This document shows, piece by piece, positions 21,344-34,019 of a stretch of DNA of 64,000 bases. The stretch's first letter is position 1, and every line of letters starts with the position of its first letter. The position numbers and the translations under genes are program-made. Below the pieces are notes generated by a model. It had not been told where the DNA came from, did no database searches, and worked only from the letters and a program-made list of their open reading frames with translations. The stretch is from Paralithodes platypus. Lineage: Eukaryota > Arthropoda > Malacostraca > Decapoda > Lithodidae. The stretch covers positions 28,423,558 through 28,487,557 of the forward strand of contig CM064485.1 in the NCBI GenBank assembly GCA_032716605.1. The letters run 5' to 3'.

Positions 21344-21870
21344 CCGTATATTGATTGCAATAATTTGATAGGCGTATATATCACGATGTACGGTACATTG
21401 TAAGGAATTACTTCTACCGTATACCGTGATATATACGTCTATCAAAGTTTCGAATCTCATCCATCCATCTGGTTCTTGGTCCACCTCATACATCCATGTC
21501 ATTCATTCATACATACATTCATACACTTGCTATAGGCAGTTCTGCCTTTGGCTACCTCAATCACATTCATACACTCGCTATAGGCAGTTCTGCCTTTGGC
21601 TACCTCAATCACATTCATACACTCGCTATAGGCAGTTCTGCCTTTTGTCTACCTCAATCCCATTCATACACTCGCTATAGGCAGTTCTGCCTTTTCCCTA
21701 CCTCAATCACATAACTGCCTTTTGCCTACCGCAATCACATGTGGATAACACCTCCTGGGAACACCACAAACAAACAATGAGTCTTCAACACTACCCCATA
21801 GGGTGATTTGGAAATGTGTTGTGAAATAATATTATATATAAAACAAAAACAAAAACCTGCAAAGCAAGCG

Positions 21871-21936
<66 letters not shown>

Positions 21937-22400
21937 CAGAAACTGAACTGAAGAAAGAGTGAAAAAGATATAATACAGAATATTACAAGCAAATAAATGA
22001 AATAGAGGGATTAGTTAGAGAAAATAATAATGAAAATTACATATACGGATGAGAAGAGAAAGAGAGAGAATACAGAAACTGAACTGAAGAAAGAGTGAAA
22101 AAGATATAATACAGAAATATTACCAGCAAATAAATGAAATAGAGGGATTAGTTAGAGAAAATAATAATGAGAATTACATATACGGATGAGGAAGAGAGAA
22201 AGGGAGCGCGAGAGAGGGAAAGCGAGCGAGCCAGAGAGAGAGAGACAGACAGACAGGAGGAGTGAGAGAGATTAGAGAAAATAATAATGAGAATAATATT
22301 ATACGGATGAGGAAGAGAGAGAGAGACAGAGCGCGCGAGAGAGGGAAAGCCAGCGAGCCAGAGAGAGAAAGAGAGACAGACAGACAGGAGTGAGAGAGAG

Positions 22401-22438
<38 letters not shown>

Positions 22439-22792
22439 TACAGAGAATACAGAAATAAGGAGAAATAAGAGAAAAATAAGACCGATTACCGAAGGAATAG
22501 TAGACGCGGGAGAGGCCGAGGCCAGGCCAAAGCGAACGCACCCGAACGCGCCCTGGAAATAGACCAAAAGTACCTCCTCTTCCTCACCTCTTCCCACCCT
22601 CCAGACTCATTCATAACATCCATTCATAGACTTATATGGGGAGACAAAGAGTTGCTCTTTCCAAAAATGATCGTTTCGTTCGCATTGGAGCCATAGTAAC
22701 AGCGCTAGGGCGAGTGAAATTGAGCGAATATTTCGGGATTATGCCCGCTGAGCGGTACAGTGTAAAATACCTTACCACCCGCTAAATAAGGG
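20759..22792. mobile_element. Second copy of the piggyBac-type element, right part
   Basis: From the gap onward the sequence tracks the first copy. 20759-20880 matches 14255-14370, 21340-21740 matches the right arm of the palindrome, 21840-22440 matches the GA and 134-bp repeats, and 22600-22792 is nearly identical to the right end at 16835-17010. It ends CGCTAAATAAGGG at 22792 followed by TTAA at 22793-22796. The left end is not seen and is presumably inside or beyond the gap. Confidence 0.8.
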
Positions 22793-22796
22793 TTAA

Positions 22797-23715
22797 AATG
22801 ACATAGTCCGCATGGAGGATTTTCGTTATCGACAAATTGAAAAAATTCCCACTTCACAGACAAAATAGACAAATACACCAAAAATTGGGGTGTGGGGGCA
22901 GCAGCCTCCACCCTTAATAGCCTACTATAATAGGTTAGGTAAGGTTGTTAGGTTAGACTAGGCTAATGTCCTTTCAAAGGGGTATAGGCCTATTAAACAC
23001 TAGGATAGCCTATACCTGGTCAAGGGTAAGTCCTGCTGTAGTCAACTTGAATGCTACCTTAAATTGTAATATTAGACTAGGCATAGCCTATAGAAAAAAT
23101 AGCCTAGCCTACTTATTTATTGTAGCCTATAATATAGGCCTAGCCGGGTAGAATGTAGAGTTCGGGCGTACCGCCACCATTGTTTACACTGCGCAGAGCG
23201 GGGACGGAAGCTTGCCATCATGTTCCCGTCTATTTTGACTGCCATTGCCCTTATGGTGACCCTATCAAATAATCAAAACAACCACACTTCTTAACCCAAT
23301 TCCCGCGGGGCCCCTCATATGACGGAGACGATTTTCCGGCTATTTTGTAGCCTGTGAGCCAGGCCAGCTTTTGCAAGCAGCACGGATGGACGTCAGCCGG
23401 AGCCTACAGGCCCCGCCACGACACTTGTGGTTTGTGTGAGAGAGAGTTCACTTATGTGCAGCGTCACACATAGCGAAAACAGAAAATAATTGGTAATTAT
23501 TAGCGATTTCGCCTAGGCCTATCGGATTTGGTAATTTTTAGCAATTTTGCCCTTCGTTTGCAAGATCCTTACAAGAAAACCAGACGTCGTACAGGGATGA
23601 TTCAGGAGTAATTTGAAAGCTATTACCGTACTTTCACGAATACATAATTGTATTACGCTCTGGCCTTTGCTTATGCATGAAAATGAGCAGGGATTGAAGG
23701 CAATTTCGGGCAATT
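22797..23715. other. Mixed non-coding repeats
   Basis: 22930-23230 is a partial relative of the hairpin element at 4677-4905 (TTAGGTT units, CGGGCGTACCGCC, TTCCCGTCTATTTTGACTGC). 23510-23700 is a diverged, reversed relative of the TTAA MITE at 3980-4459. No gene was recognised. Confidence 0.45.
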
Positions 23716-26700
23716 ATGCCTACTCGTACAGGAGTCCTTGGAGCGGCTTCGGTCGCGCCGGGAATTTCACCACCTCACACCACACACACACATCACACAG
23801 TTTTTCCTACACCGAGAAATGACTCTCCGGCTGTCATTTCTCGAAGACTTCTTCTAGCCGGAGATATTGAGAGCAACCCAGGACCCACCTACACATACAT
23901 ATGTCCAACTTGCTTAAAACCCATCACTTCGAGTCGCCACACTAATGGTTCAGTTCTCTGCAATTCATGCAGGAACTGGACCCACTTCACCTGCACAACA
24001 CTTGCCTCCAAGAAACACTACACGAACACCTGGACTTGTTCCTCATGCCCCTCCCTCTCCCAGTCAAATCCCTCGCCTAAAACCCGTCCACATCTCCTCC
24101 CCAACCCACCTAACCTTCCCATATCATCCACTCCCCCCCCTAAAACCTGTCCACCTCTCCTCCCTAACCTTCCCATACCATCCACATCCTCAACTCAACA
24201 TACCACACCCCATCCTAATCCATTCCAACCCCCATCTGCTCCCCAATCCCCACCCCCACCTCATCCATCCCAACCCCCAGCCCCTCCGTCACCCCCACCC
24301 CCACCCCCTCCCTCACCCCCACCCCATTCTCGTGCAGCAGCACCCAACATACATCGTGCACATAACATTAACATTCTCCAATTGAACATAGATGGCATCA
24401 ACACAAAGAAACACGAACTCTCACACTTCATCAAACAACACAACATACACATTGCCATCTTACAAGAAACAAAACTCCGCACAACACAAAAAACACCCAC
24501 ATTTCATGATTTCACCACCATCAGACAAGACCGGGCTGTCGGCGGAGGCGGTGGACTCATCACCCTGGTACACAAAGAAATATCATACATAGTTACCAGT
24601 GTACAAACCAAATCCCTCCTCCCCCCAAATGATAACACAACAGAAATACAATCAATTAAAATACGCACTGGCAACAACTCCAACATAACCATCATAAACA
24701 CATACATCCCTTACAGTACCAAATGAATACAGACCACACTTACAACACATCACAAACACCCCACACATCATCCTGGGTGGTGACTTCAACGCCAAGACGT
24801 CGGCCTGGTTTGTTGACAACCCCGACACAGACAGAGGGCTGGTACTACAAAACCAAACTGTTAACCTCATCATCCTTAACGACATCCATCAACATACCCA
24901 TATTCCTCACCAAGCCCTCTATAACCCATCATCTCCAGACATCACCTTTTGCTCCCCAGAACTCGCCCCCACAACATCCTGGAGGGTGGTCAGAACCTTA
25001 GGCTCTGACCACCTCCCGATCATTATCACCACCAAAACCAGACTCACCCCAGCTAACCACAAACACACATATACCAATTATAAAAGACCTAACTGGGAAG
25101 CATTCACAAATGAGACAGAACAACACTTCACAACTCTAAACAGTACACCCATCACTAACATCAACAATGCTGTACACATACTCAATAAAACTATCCAAAA
25201 CACTGACAAGAAACACATTCCAAGAGGTAACACAAAAAGACACAACCCCAACTTCACACCAGAAATTCAAAACCTCATCAGACAACGCAACATACTGAAA
25301 CACTCCCCAGCACCCAACACACAAGACATCACACAACAAATCCAAGCACTCAACACCCAAACTAACAACAAAATACAAGAACAACAAAAACTAAATTGGA
25401 ATAACTTCCTACAAACACTTGATCACAAAACAAACCCCAAAAAACTCTACAAAACACTAAAACAGCATCACACTTTCCAACAGCAACACAACACAATCAC
25501 ATGCTGCAATCACAACAACAGACTCTACTCCTTCATGTAAACAACAAGCAAACACTCTCATCAATCACTTCTCACATGTCAGTCACCTAAAACCTCACAA
25601 AGACGACCGACGTGTCATCCGACGTAAGAGACAATTCCCCACAGACACTGACTATACACCCTTCACCAATCACCAGACAAAGCATATCATCAACAATCTC
25701 AAGCACTCACCCGCTTGTGGCCTAGACAACATAAGCAACATACACCTCAGACACCTGGGACCACAAGGCATACAAGCACTCACTAACATATCAAACTACA
25801 GTTATTCACACAACACAATACCAGACATTTGGAAGCATGGTCTCATCACCACATTCCCCAAACCCAACAAAGACCCCACGCTACCCTCCTCGCACCGTCC
25901 CATCACACTCCTTTGCTCCCCCTCCAAAGTCATGGAACGCCTAGTGTTACAACTAATTACACCCGACCTACCCCTAGCTCCAACACAACATGGCTTTAGG
26001 CCACTGCACTCCACAAACACTCTTCTCACAGACCTTACACAAAGAGCTTTTGACGGCATCAACTCAGCTAGACCACCACACAGATCACTATTAGCCACAC
26101 TCGACATTAGTAAAGCCTTCGATGCCATCCCCCGCCACAACCTAACAAACAAAATCTACAACACAAACATGCACAACAGCACAAAAAGGTGGCTGGCCAA
26201 CTTCCTAGCAGGCAGATGTGCACACGTATCTTTTGCCGGTCAGTCATCTAAAATCAGAAACTTTCCAAACGGAGTCCCACAAGGATCCGTCCTATCGCCC
26301 GCACTCTTCAATCTGTACATGCACGATATAACTACACCCAATACGCCCCAAATAAACTTAGCCTCCTATGCAGATGACATAACACTCACATGCACACACC
26401 ATGACTCAAAAAGAGCAACAGATCTCCTTCAACCCTATCTCAACACACTACATGGCTGGTGCACTACAAACAGACTTAATCTACCCCCAGCCAAATCCAC
26501 CGCAACCCTGCTCACAAGCTGGACAGGAGAACACAAATACATCCCTCAACTCACCATAAACAACACACCCCTAACACATACACACACACAAAATCCTAGG
26601 AGTAACATATGATACTCATATGACATTCAAACAGCACACCACAAACATTAAAAAGAAATGACTCCAGACTTAACGCCCTCAGGTCACTTGCTCACACAAA

Positions 26701-27330
26701 ATTTGGACACAACAAAGAAACTACCACCACAGTATATAAACAATACATAAGATCAGTGATCATGAGAGGCACTCAATTCCTGGCAGTAGCCTCCACAAAC
26801 CAAGACCACCCACTAAACTACATGGCAACACACCCACAGACACCAAGAAATATCAAAACACCCAGTCATGGTATCACACACAATTACTGTCCTCTCTCCC
26901 ACCCCGAACCACCTTCCAGAAGCACATCCATACTCATATCTCTCGCCGATCCATCCACTCACTCACAGACAACACGCAGCTGCAAGCACGACCTCCCGAA
27001 ATCCATCCTTCCGAATCCTCCCTTCCTCGCGAGGACAGAGTCCACCTGGCCAGGCTGAGATGCGGACACCATCCAGCTCTCCTGAGCTATCAGCAGAGAC
27101 TGGATGACTCCGTTGTCGATGCCTGCCCGGGATGTAACACAGCACCCCATACCATTAAACACATAATAGAAGACTGCATTTCACACAACCACTTACGCCA
27201 ACAACACAATCTACACTCAATGAGAGCTCTGTGGGAAAGCCCGATCATGGCCATGGCCTTCCTCAGGGACTCGGGGCTGTTCGGCCAGGCAGCTTAGGGA
27301 ACAACAACAACAAAAACAACTCGTACAGGA
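23716..27330 (+). pseudogene. APE-type LINE with N-terminal 2A-like motif, zinc finger, endonuclease and reverse transcriptase
   Basis: An ATG at 23716 opens a frame encoding about 48 residues, then GDIESNPGP (23860-23886), a PHD-like finger (CPTCLKP, CNSCRNWTHFTC, CSSC), a long proline-rich linker, and an APE endonuclease beginning NILQLNIDGINTKK near 24370. A frameshift near 24722 moves to the next frame for GGDFNAKTSAW and GSDHLPIII and continues to 25540. After further decay the RT is in a third frame (25600-26612: PITLLCSPSKVMERL, DISKAFDAIP, VPQGSVLSPALF, catalytic SYADDITL). The C-terminus (LARLRCGHHPALLSYQQRL, CPGCNTAPHTIKHIIEDC) ends at a TAG near 27298, with an (ACA)n tail. Several frameshifts make it inactive. 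Clade assignment beyond APE-type is uncertain. Confidence 0.88.
23860..23886 (+). other. 2A-like ribosome-skipping motif (second)
   Basis: The codons spell GDIESNPGP, a consensus 2A C-terminus, preceded by the hydrophobic RRLLLA and placed about 50 residues from the start codon, ahead of the zinc finger and endonuclease. Skipping here would release a short leader from the retrotransposon protein. Confidence 0.8.
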
Positions 27331-27524
27331 TTAATAGCTTTAACCAAAATGGTCACACTTATTAATGGTCTAAGTGGCCATAGCCAAAATGGCTACACTA
27401 TATTCCTTCTGTACTTTCTCCATGCCCGATGAGATACATGATATTTTGATATATGTGGCACAGCCCTTGTATCCAACACAATACGCTGCGTGCAACCCCG
27501 CTCGAACCCCGCACAACGTTGCTT
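27331..27524. other. No recognisable gene
   Basis: Short non-coding interval with the repeated word AAAATGG(T/C)(C/T)ACA near 27347-27395. Nothing else is identifiable. Confidence 0.4.
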
Positions 27525-27535
27525 GCAACTTTAAT

Positions 27536-27569
<34 letters not shown>

Positions 27570-28395
27570 TATTTCAGACTCACACAGTACAGAGGGGACC
27601 ATACTGGGGTCCATATATACCTTACAGTAACATAAATATATATAAATATATATAAGCTACTGTACATAGGCTACATAAAATAAAAAGAAATTAAATAATA
27701 CCCAGCTTGCTATCATGTAGTTCACAGCACTGCCTCAACCAAAAACAGTGGTCATCAAACTACTGTGTTACCAAAACCACTGTCCATGTGTACAGTACCA
27801 TGCCTCACATCATTTAGCTTCCGGTACAGTATGTTGCTACAGTACAGTATAGGAATATCGGTACTGTACTGCACTATGAGGATCAGTACCGTATGCTAAT
27901 TCTGTAGAGTAGCAGACCTGAAATCATTACTTAATGAAAAATATAGAGCAACTTCCTCCAGTGTGCCTGGATCCTGGAGGTGTACACTATGCTTGGAGTT
28001 TGTAGCATTTTAATGATCCTGTTCTCAGAAGTGTTAAGGCGCTGAATGAATTTATATGTTAGCTTTCTAATGAGTGATTTGTAACAGTGTAAGTTCATAT
28101 AGGCACATAGCGTACTTGTACTCATATTTTGAGAGCCCCAGAAACATTTTCATGATATTGTGATATGAGATACTTAGTCTATTCACTGTAATTTTCTTAT
28201 AGTTCCACCATAGTTGTGCTGTATACATTGGTGAGCAGTAGGAGTTGAACAATGTTATTTTTGTATCCCATGTGCACATATGAAATTTTCTTAATATTGA
28301 ATTTCCCTGCATGTAAAGTTGCCTTCGCTGACGACCCATATCCTCATCATCTGAGCGATCACATGAAATATAGTGTTATTATTAGTGTTATTATT
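27525..28395 (-). pseudogene. Rex1-like LINE, C-terminal fragment
   Basis: On the minus strand, translation from about 28360 gives SDDEDMGRQRRQLYMQGN, ILRKFHMCTWDTKITLFNSY, CSPMYTAQLWWNYKK and a degenerate C-terminus to 27931. The QRRQLY-GN-LLRKF-MC-K-LF-YC-P-YT-LW-NY pattern is characteristic of Rex1/Babar-type LINEs in my recollection of the family. The RT core is absent. The 3' UTR runs to an AATAAAG and an ATT microsatellite at 27532-27567. A second ATT run (28380-28412) lies at the 5' truncation point. Confidence 0.7.
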
Positions 28396-28727
28396 ATTAT
28401 TATTATTATTATTCTGTCAAAACGTACATTAACTATTGAACCTTTTCAAACAAAATAAAAAAATCTAATGCAATACTTTTTGATGGGTAGTACTGTAAAC
28501 TTATTCATATTGCATGCTAATTGGACGATCGAATACAAATGGGCTAGTCTACCCTAGACCATCCTAATCCTACTGAATCATAATAGAAACAACCTGAGAA
28601 AATACATTTATATAGTTGAACAAGCAATTTATAAGGCAGATGGCAAAGTATGAAGTCTTTTGGAATGGCATTGAAAGGGATATGTGGAGTTGAAAGTAGT
28701 ACAGTACTGTACTGTACTTTGTGGTGA

Positions 28728-28966
28728 TAATAATAATAATAATAATAGTTCTTAAAGCTAGCGCATGCTAAGCTAGCTAAGGATAGCTCAATAAGGCCGA
28801 TTTGGCGTATTTCCATTGGGGTCCTGTACTACTACCCCATCCCTTTGCTCATGAGGGATGGTAACGACTCAGTGCTTGTGAAAAATCTTTAATGCGCCGA
28901 ACGTGGGCGCGAACCCGGGCCTTCTGGGTGGAAGTCCGAGACGCTAGTCACTACACCAAGCGAGCC
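28728..28966 (-). mobile_element. tRNA-derived SINE with a LINE-like 3' tail
   Basis: Read on the minus strand, the head (28966-28895) contains a pol III A-box-like TGGTGTAGTGACTAG (28958-28944) and a B-box-like GGTTCGCGCCC (28915-28905). The body ends in a block (28819-28777) that matches the 3' UTR of the LINE at 2652-2693, then an ATT microsatellite (28750-28728). A tRNA head, body, LINE-derived tail and short simple-sequence end is classic SINE architecture. Confidence 0.75.
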
Positions 28967-29325
28967 GCTTGGTGCTATAGCTATGTGCAAATATTGGATG
29001 AGGATGCAATACCAAGAAAGATGCATATAAGTCAAAAGAGAGAAATAGGTAGTAGGAGTTTAGTGGAAGACCACCAATGTTATAGGAAACGTGAAAATAT
29101 AAATTGAAGGAAAACTTCCACATAGAGGAATGAGCATAGTGAAGCAGGTACAGGAAGAATGCCTGGACAAGTAGCCTGGAGGTATTTCTGCAATGGCCAT
29201 CCTATAGCAGGGGTTTCATAGCAGGAAGCAAGGCGTCGGAGATGATGATGATGGTGACTTTCATGCAATGGTGATTGGCGACTTAATTGTTATTCATGTA
29301 AAAACCTTGATCGTATACCAGTTGT

Positions 29326-29395
29326 TGTTGTTGTTGCTGTTACCCAGGCTGTATGGACGAACAGCCCCAAGGTCCTGAGCAAGGCCAAGGCCATA
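29326..29395 (-). pseudogene. 3' terminal fragment of the 2A-bearing LINE family
   Basis: In reverse complement the segment reads GGCCTTGGCCTTGCTCAGG, then CTTGGGGCTGTTCG, then an (AAC)n tail. This matches the terminus of the LINE at 27240-27315 and the short copies at 40436-40500 and 40571-40620. Confidence 0.6.
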
Positions 29396-29559
29396 AATGA
29401 GCGGCCCCACAAAACCATCCCTGCTTACCACTAATAAAGCCAGGGTGACCGAAGCCACTCCAAGGCAGGGAAAAATGTGACGTTTTGGCTCCTATGGGTA
29501 TGGCAGAGATCGCTCAGCTCTCACTCTGATAGACCAGTAACATTCTTTGGTTATGATAC

Positions 29560-29741
29560 AAGCTCATACAAACTGATAATGTTTTTCATATCACTCTATT
29601 TACTGCCAGATGATTTAATTCAAGAAATAATAGAAAAATAAGAACTTGCTAAGCTCATACAAACTGATAATGTTTTTCATATCACTCTATTTACTGCCAG
29701 ATGATTTAATTCAAGAAATAATAGAAAAATAAGAACTTGCT
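29560..29741. repeat. Direct tandem duplication, 91 bp x 2
   Basis: The 91-bp unit AAGCTCATACAAACTG ... AAGAACTTGCT occurs twice back to back with no difference that I noticed. It is non-coding. Confidence 0.9.
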
Positions 29742-29784
29742 ATGTCTCTGCATCATATTATAGACTAGTTTTCATAAATTATAA

Positions 29785-29857
29785 TGTAAAACTTGCAAAA
29801 TAAACAAACCAAAACAGATACGACACAATATAAACACAAAAAAATTACCAAAATCAC
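29785..29857 (+). repeat. Left half of the dispersed repeat split by the LTR element
   Basis: The segment matches the first part of 970-1190. Its last five bases, ATCAC (29853-29857), are repeated at 39458-39462 after the right LTR. The repeat resumes there with TATGTG, as in the uninterrupted paralogue. Confidence 0.65.
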
Positions 29858-32800
29858 TAAAATGCCCCAGAACGAGAAGCCCACCACAGAAGCCATGAAC
29901 GAACACCACACAGAAACACCAAAGGAAAGGTCCACAGAACGAAAGGACCAGCTGACCGAGCCAGCCATTTCAGACAGGCCCAAGCCCGCAGGGCTAAACA
30001 GCTCCAGGACACACCCATTTACCTTTTCTAAACTGACCATTTTCCACACCTCACGTACACTAACCCCCTCGTGTCCTACACTCCTAACTACAAAGATGAT
30101 GAACAGGAATATACATTCATATTAAAAACACCCATGCCTGTCCCGACGTTGAGCCAATGCCAACACATCAGACAGCCATAATTATATCTATGTATGTTCT
30201 TGCATCCGAGAAGTAGATGTTATATATCTTAGAAGTTAAAACACCCACGCTGTCCCTAGACCTCGTATATCATTTTCCATGACGAGTATAGATATGTGTA
30301 ACCCGTGCTCAGTCGCCCCTTGCATTGTTCCTCTAGTAACTAAGTCTATAATATTAACTGCCACCAGCATTGATACGACATAGCGGCACTGTCCTTGCTA
30401 CAAAGATGATGAACAGGAATATACATTCATATTAAAAACACCCATGCCTGTCCCGACGTTGAGCCAATGCCAACACATCAGACAGCCATAATTATATCTA
30501 TGTATGTTCTTGCATCCGAGAAGTAGATGTTATATATCTTAGAAGTTCAAACACCCACGCTTGTCCCTAGACCTCTTATATCATTTTCCATGACGAGTAT
30601 AGATATGTGTAACCCGTGCTCAGTCGCCCCTTGCATTGTTCCTCTAGTAACTAAGTCTATAATATTAACTGCCACCAGCATTGATGCGACATAGCGGCAG
30701 TGTCCTTGTGTCGTATTGTGCCAAGTACAGATCAACCAGGTTTCATCACCTTATTAGGACGACGACTATAATGTCATCGTTCATCGATGTATGCAATCCT
30801 TCAGGTTAAGTATTTTATCCGCCATTGTGTTCACCTTTTCCATTTACTTTCCACAATTGTCATACGTCTTCCCCTTGCCTCCTTCGTATCCACAGTCCAC
30901 ACTACGCCAATTTACTTCGTGTCTTACACCTCTTACCCCAACCAGAGATTATATAAGATAACCTGGTTATCAGTATCTGTCATAAGTACCCCGAAACAAT
31001 AACTAAGTACCCCTACGAACTGCCGCTGTTGCTGATATTTATATTTAATAGAAAACGCAGTTCCCAGGGCCAACTAATAGTATCCATAACCCTCGGACTG
31101 ATCACATAACTCTATCTTTTCCAGACTCCTATACCACCCCATAGTTGCATTCCCCGGTAGCATTTGGCTAACGTATTCTACTGCCTTTTCAAACTTCCAT
31201 ATCAATTGTAGCCTAATGCCACCCCCACGCCCAGGGACCTTAGGGGCAAAATTTCCCTGTAGCCCTTGAACTCCCCCCCCTCTCATTAAGACACCCGCGC
31301 TTCTCGACTCTTGTCCGACCTAGCCTCTCTCTCATACCTCTTGAAGATCCTTGAATTGTCCGTTACTAACGCTCTCCAACCTTTTATATATATACTCCTA
31401 TCCAGCCTACCTTCACTTAGTAGGCCAGAACAACATTAGAACTTTACTAGCCCCTTGCATGCCATCTATTCTCTTACAACACATTCACAACCCTGCACCC
31501 AATGGTCGTCGGTGCGAGGCTAGCCGCCCCGCCAGTAACTAACTTCTATTGCCATACTTCCAGATAAATGTGGCAGAGTTAACACCCAGTCTCCACCATA
31601 TCCAGCAAACCCTACAATTAACAACCAGCCGAGTAAAACCAGCTAGCTAAGGCACCTTCGGTTTTGGTATTAAAGACACTCACATCTGTCTCATACACAG
31701 AGGGTTATTACAAACACTGGTGATATGGCAAGCCCCTAGCCACAGCCGCCGGACGACTATATCAGAGAGAGGGCGCCCAGCTCCCCCTTTTTGCCCACCC
31801 GAGGAGGGAGACCCCCACCCCCGCGGAGGTATACCTGGCCCCTGTTTTGACTTTCGAGTCATTGCCAGGTAGCACAGGAATTCTTCCTATCAATGAACTA
31901 ACCATGAATGACTAACACCTTTACTAACCTCTATTAACTCACAATAAACAATTTACCTTTCTTGCATGCTCTGATCACTAAATTAGCACCTCAGCTATAC
32001 CATAGAATGAAGATTGAACAATCTAGAGAGACGCTCCTATCACAGCTGTCCCCATCCTCCTCGCAAAGTAGATCCAGTCTCTCTCCCCTAAATACGTCCA
32101 GTATAGCCAAAATAGTACCTCTTACTAAGGCTCAGTTATATGAAAATATAAAGGCTTCCTATCGCCCTGTGCCACAACAGTAAATACCATCTTACCTAGT
32201 CCCCATATCTATTGAGAGCTCAATTAAGTCCATAAGACTCGAGATCCCTACTGTCTACAGGGTCCAGAACCGAGCCTATAAATCTAACTCCCGCCCCCAG
32301 TCAAATCAGTTGAAAGCTAGACACCAACCAGGGGTCACTACCCTGCAGTTAATTTCTAGCTCTGCCCTTGTGTTGTTCCGGAGTGAGATCCCAGAGCCGG
32401 CAGACTCCGTGGCAGATTTGGATAGAAGGACCTGCCCACGTATTGAAGAACTTCACACATATGGCCCCCCTGGACGGCCGCGGAACCAGTCGTTAGCCCC
32501 CAACATCATGGACGCAAGATAACCAGGACCAGACCCATCAGATACTACCCAAGATTCCCTTTAGCAGTACTACATATTACTGTGCTGTTTTAGATTCACT
32601 AATTAATATTTCTACGAAGTGGCTAAGACCTTGCCCAGTGTAATTCATACTTAACCATTCCATTTGGGACGTACTAAGCGATCAGTGCTCTTTAATTAAC
32701 AGGCGACCTTGACTCTCGTAATTACCTTATTCAGATATTAAAACTCTAGTGATATCTAACGTTCGCCCACTGATTTGCGTTCTATGTATTTCTGAGACAA

Positions 32801-33256
32801 GGATATAAAACTTAGATCAGTACCCCCTGAGGTTACTAGAATTCCCGTGCTCTAAAATACGTGTCTAATCTAGTCTGTGAACTACTACTTGTGCACCAGA
32901 GCTACCAGTAATAAATCTAACAGTGAATATGAATCCATAAGTAACATTGATGGTCTTCGGTATATAAACCTGTGAAATCAAAGCCAGTGATCAGAAGATT
33001 AATACCTGAACGTTGGAAGTGGGAGACTAGGTTCCATCCAGATCCACTTATGCTAGTGTTGTTCAATTCTATTATATTGTCTTACACAAGTATTCTGCAG
33101 TGGTATATCAATAAACGTGATCATGTAACTTGCTACCATGTGTTTCTTTGTGATCTCTATTCCTCATATCTTGTATTGTGCATGCAGCCTTATATACCCA
33201 GTCAATTTAGAACTCACATTACCCAAGTTAAACCTGTAGAAAAACAGGGCATAACA
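29858..33256 (+). repeat. Left LTR (3399 bp)
   Basis: The LTR begins TAAAATGCCCC and ends CAGGGCATAACA. It contains a direct tandem duplication of 310 bp (from about 30091 and from 30401). Near its 3' end a TATA-like GTATATAAACC (about 32957) and an AATAAA (about 33109) could mark promoter and polyadenylation sites of a short R region; that is inference. Short open frames inside are reproduced in the right LTR and are not evidently coding. Confidence 0.9.
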
Positions 33257-33257
33257 T

Positions 33258-33272
33258 TGGCGGCAGCGGTGG
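33258..33272 (+). promoter_or_regulatory. Primer-binding site, probably tRNA-Leu
   Basis: TGGCGGCAGCGGTGG begins one base after the left LTR. It is complementary, with one mismatch, to the 3' end I recall for eukaryotic tRNA-Leu(UAG) (ending CCGCTGCCACCA). Position and the leading TGG fit a primer-binding site; the tRNA identity is from memory. Confidence 0.65.
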
Positions 33273-33326
33273 TTCTTGATTCGGATAAAAGGTTGCATTA
33301 CACTGCAAGTTTGGAACAGTAGAAGC

Positions 33327-34019
33327 ATGGCAACATCGCGAAATCTTCAGCCACTCGCACACATTCCCAAGTATGATGTAAACACATATGATATCACCAG
33401 TTACTTAGACATAATAAAGCCAGTGTACGATGTGGTACTTCATAATGACCGCGAAAAAATCGCCATGGCAATTTTGCATATTATACAGTTGGGAGAAGCC
33501 GTTTCCCAACTTGTTGATAAGCCTACCTTTAAAGAATTTATTCACCAAATGGTGACACAGAATACGCCAGAGAGTACCTGGAACCAGTTTCGATCCTTCG
33601 TGATCCGGACTTTAGATCCACTTTTGGGTTCCCCCGTCGCCCCCAAAATAATAAAAGTCGACGAGATCAAGTATGAAGGGGATATAAATGTGACCCTCAT
33701 ACAACTCTACAGATACGTGAGGACCACGTATAGCTATGAAGATTACGACCAACAAAATGAACTCTTATTCACCGCTTTGTTAAACATCCTCCCACCCCCC
33801 ATCACCGCCCATCTCGACCCGTATGGCTTATTCGAAGAACATATGCTCTCCATCAGAGAAGAATGCCTACGCAGTTCGATGAATCCCCTATCCAACCCTT
33901 CAGCCCCTATCCAAGACTCCGTGCACCCTTCCAAAATGACTTCCGGTGAAAGTCCAACCCCAGTGAACTCTTCCCCCACCAACCCTCCGCAGCCCCCCCC
34001 AACAAGCCCCGTATTCTAG
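33327..34019 (+). CDS. Gag-like protein of the LTR element (230 residues)
   Basis: The first ATG after the primer-binding site opens a frame of 230 codons. Residues 1-190 look globular and helical (YLDIIKPVYDVVLHNDREK, FRSFVIRTLDPLLG, QQNELLFTALLNILPPP). The remainder is rich in Pro and Ser (SPTNPPQPPPTSP). No Cys-His zinc knuckle is present. Location between primer-binding site and the rest of the interior makes a capsid role likely, but I recognise no specific capsid signature. The frame stops at 34017-34019 in a Pro-rich stretch that goes on in other frames downstream, so the original gag may have been longer. Confidence 0.6.
   Translation: MATSRNLQPLAHIPKYDVNTYDITSYLDIIKPVYDVVLHNDREKIAMAILHIIQLGEAVSQLVDKPTFKEFIHQMVTQNTPESTWNQFRSFVIRTLDPLLGSPVAPKIIKVDEIKYEGDINVTLIQLYRYVRTTYSYEDYDQQNELLFTALLNILPPPITAHLDPYGLFEEHMLSIREECLRSSMNPLSNPSAPIQDSVHPSKMTSGESPTPVNSSPTNPPQPPPTSPVF

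Noticed and set aside
29793..30125. 110-codon plus-strand frame whose end recurs at 36260-36323
   Set aside because: It straddles the left LTR boundary and flanking repeat, so it cannot be an ancestral gene.
31962..32522. Small proteins repeated at 31962-32522 and 38163-38723
   Set aside because: They are duplicated only because they lie in the two LTRs; no domain or conserved start supports translation.
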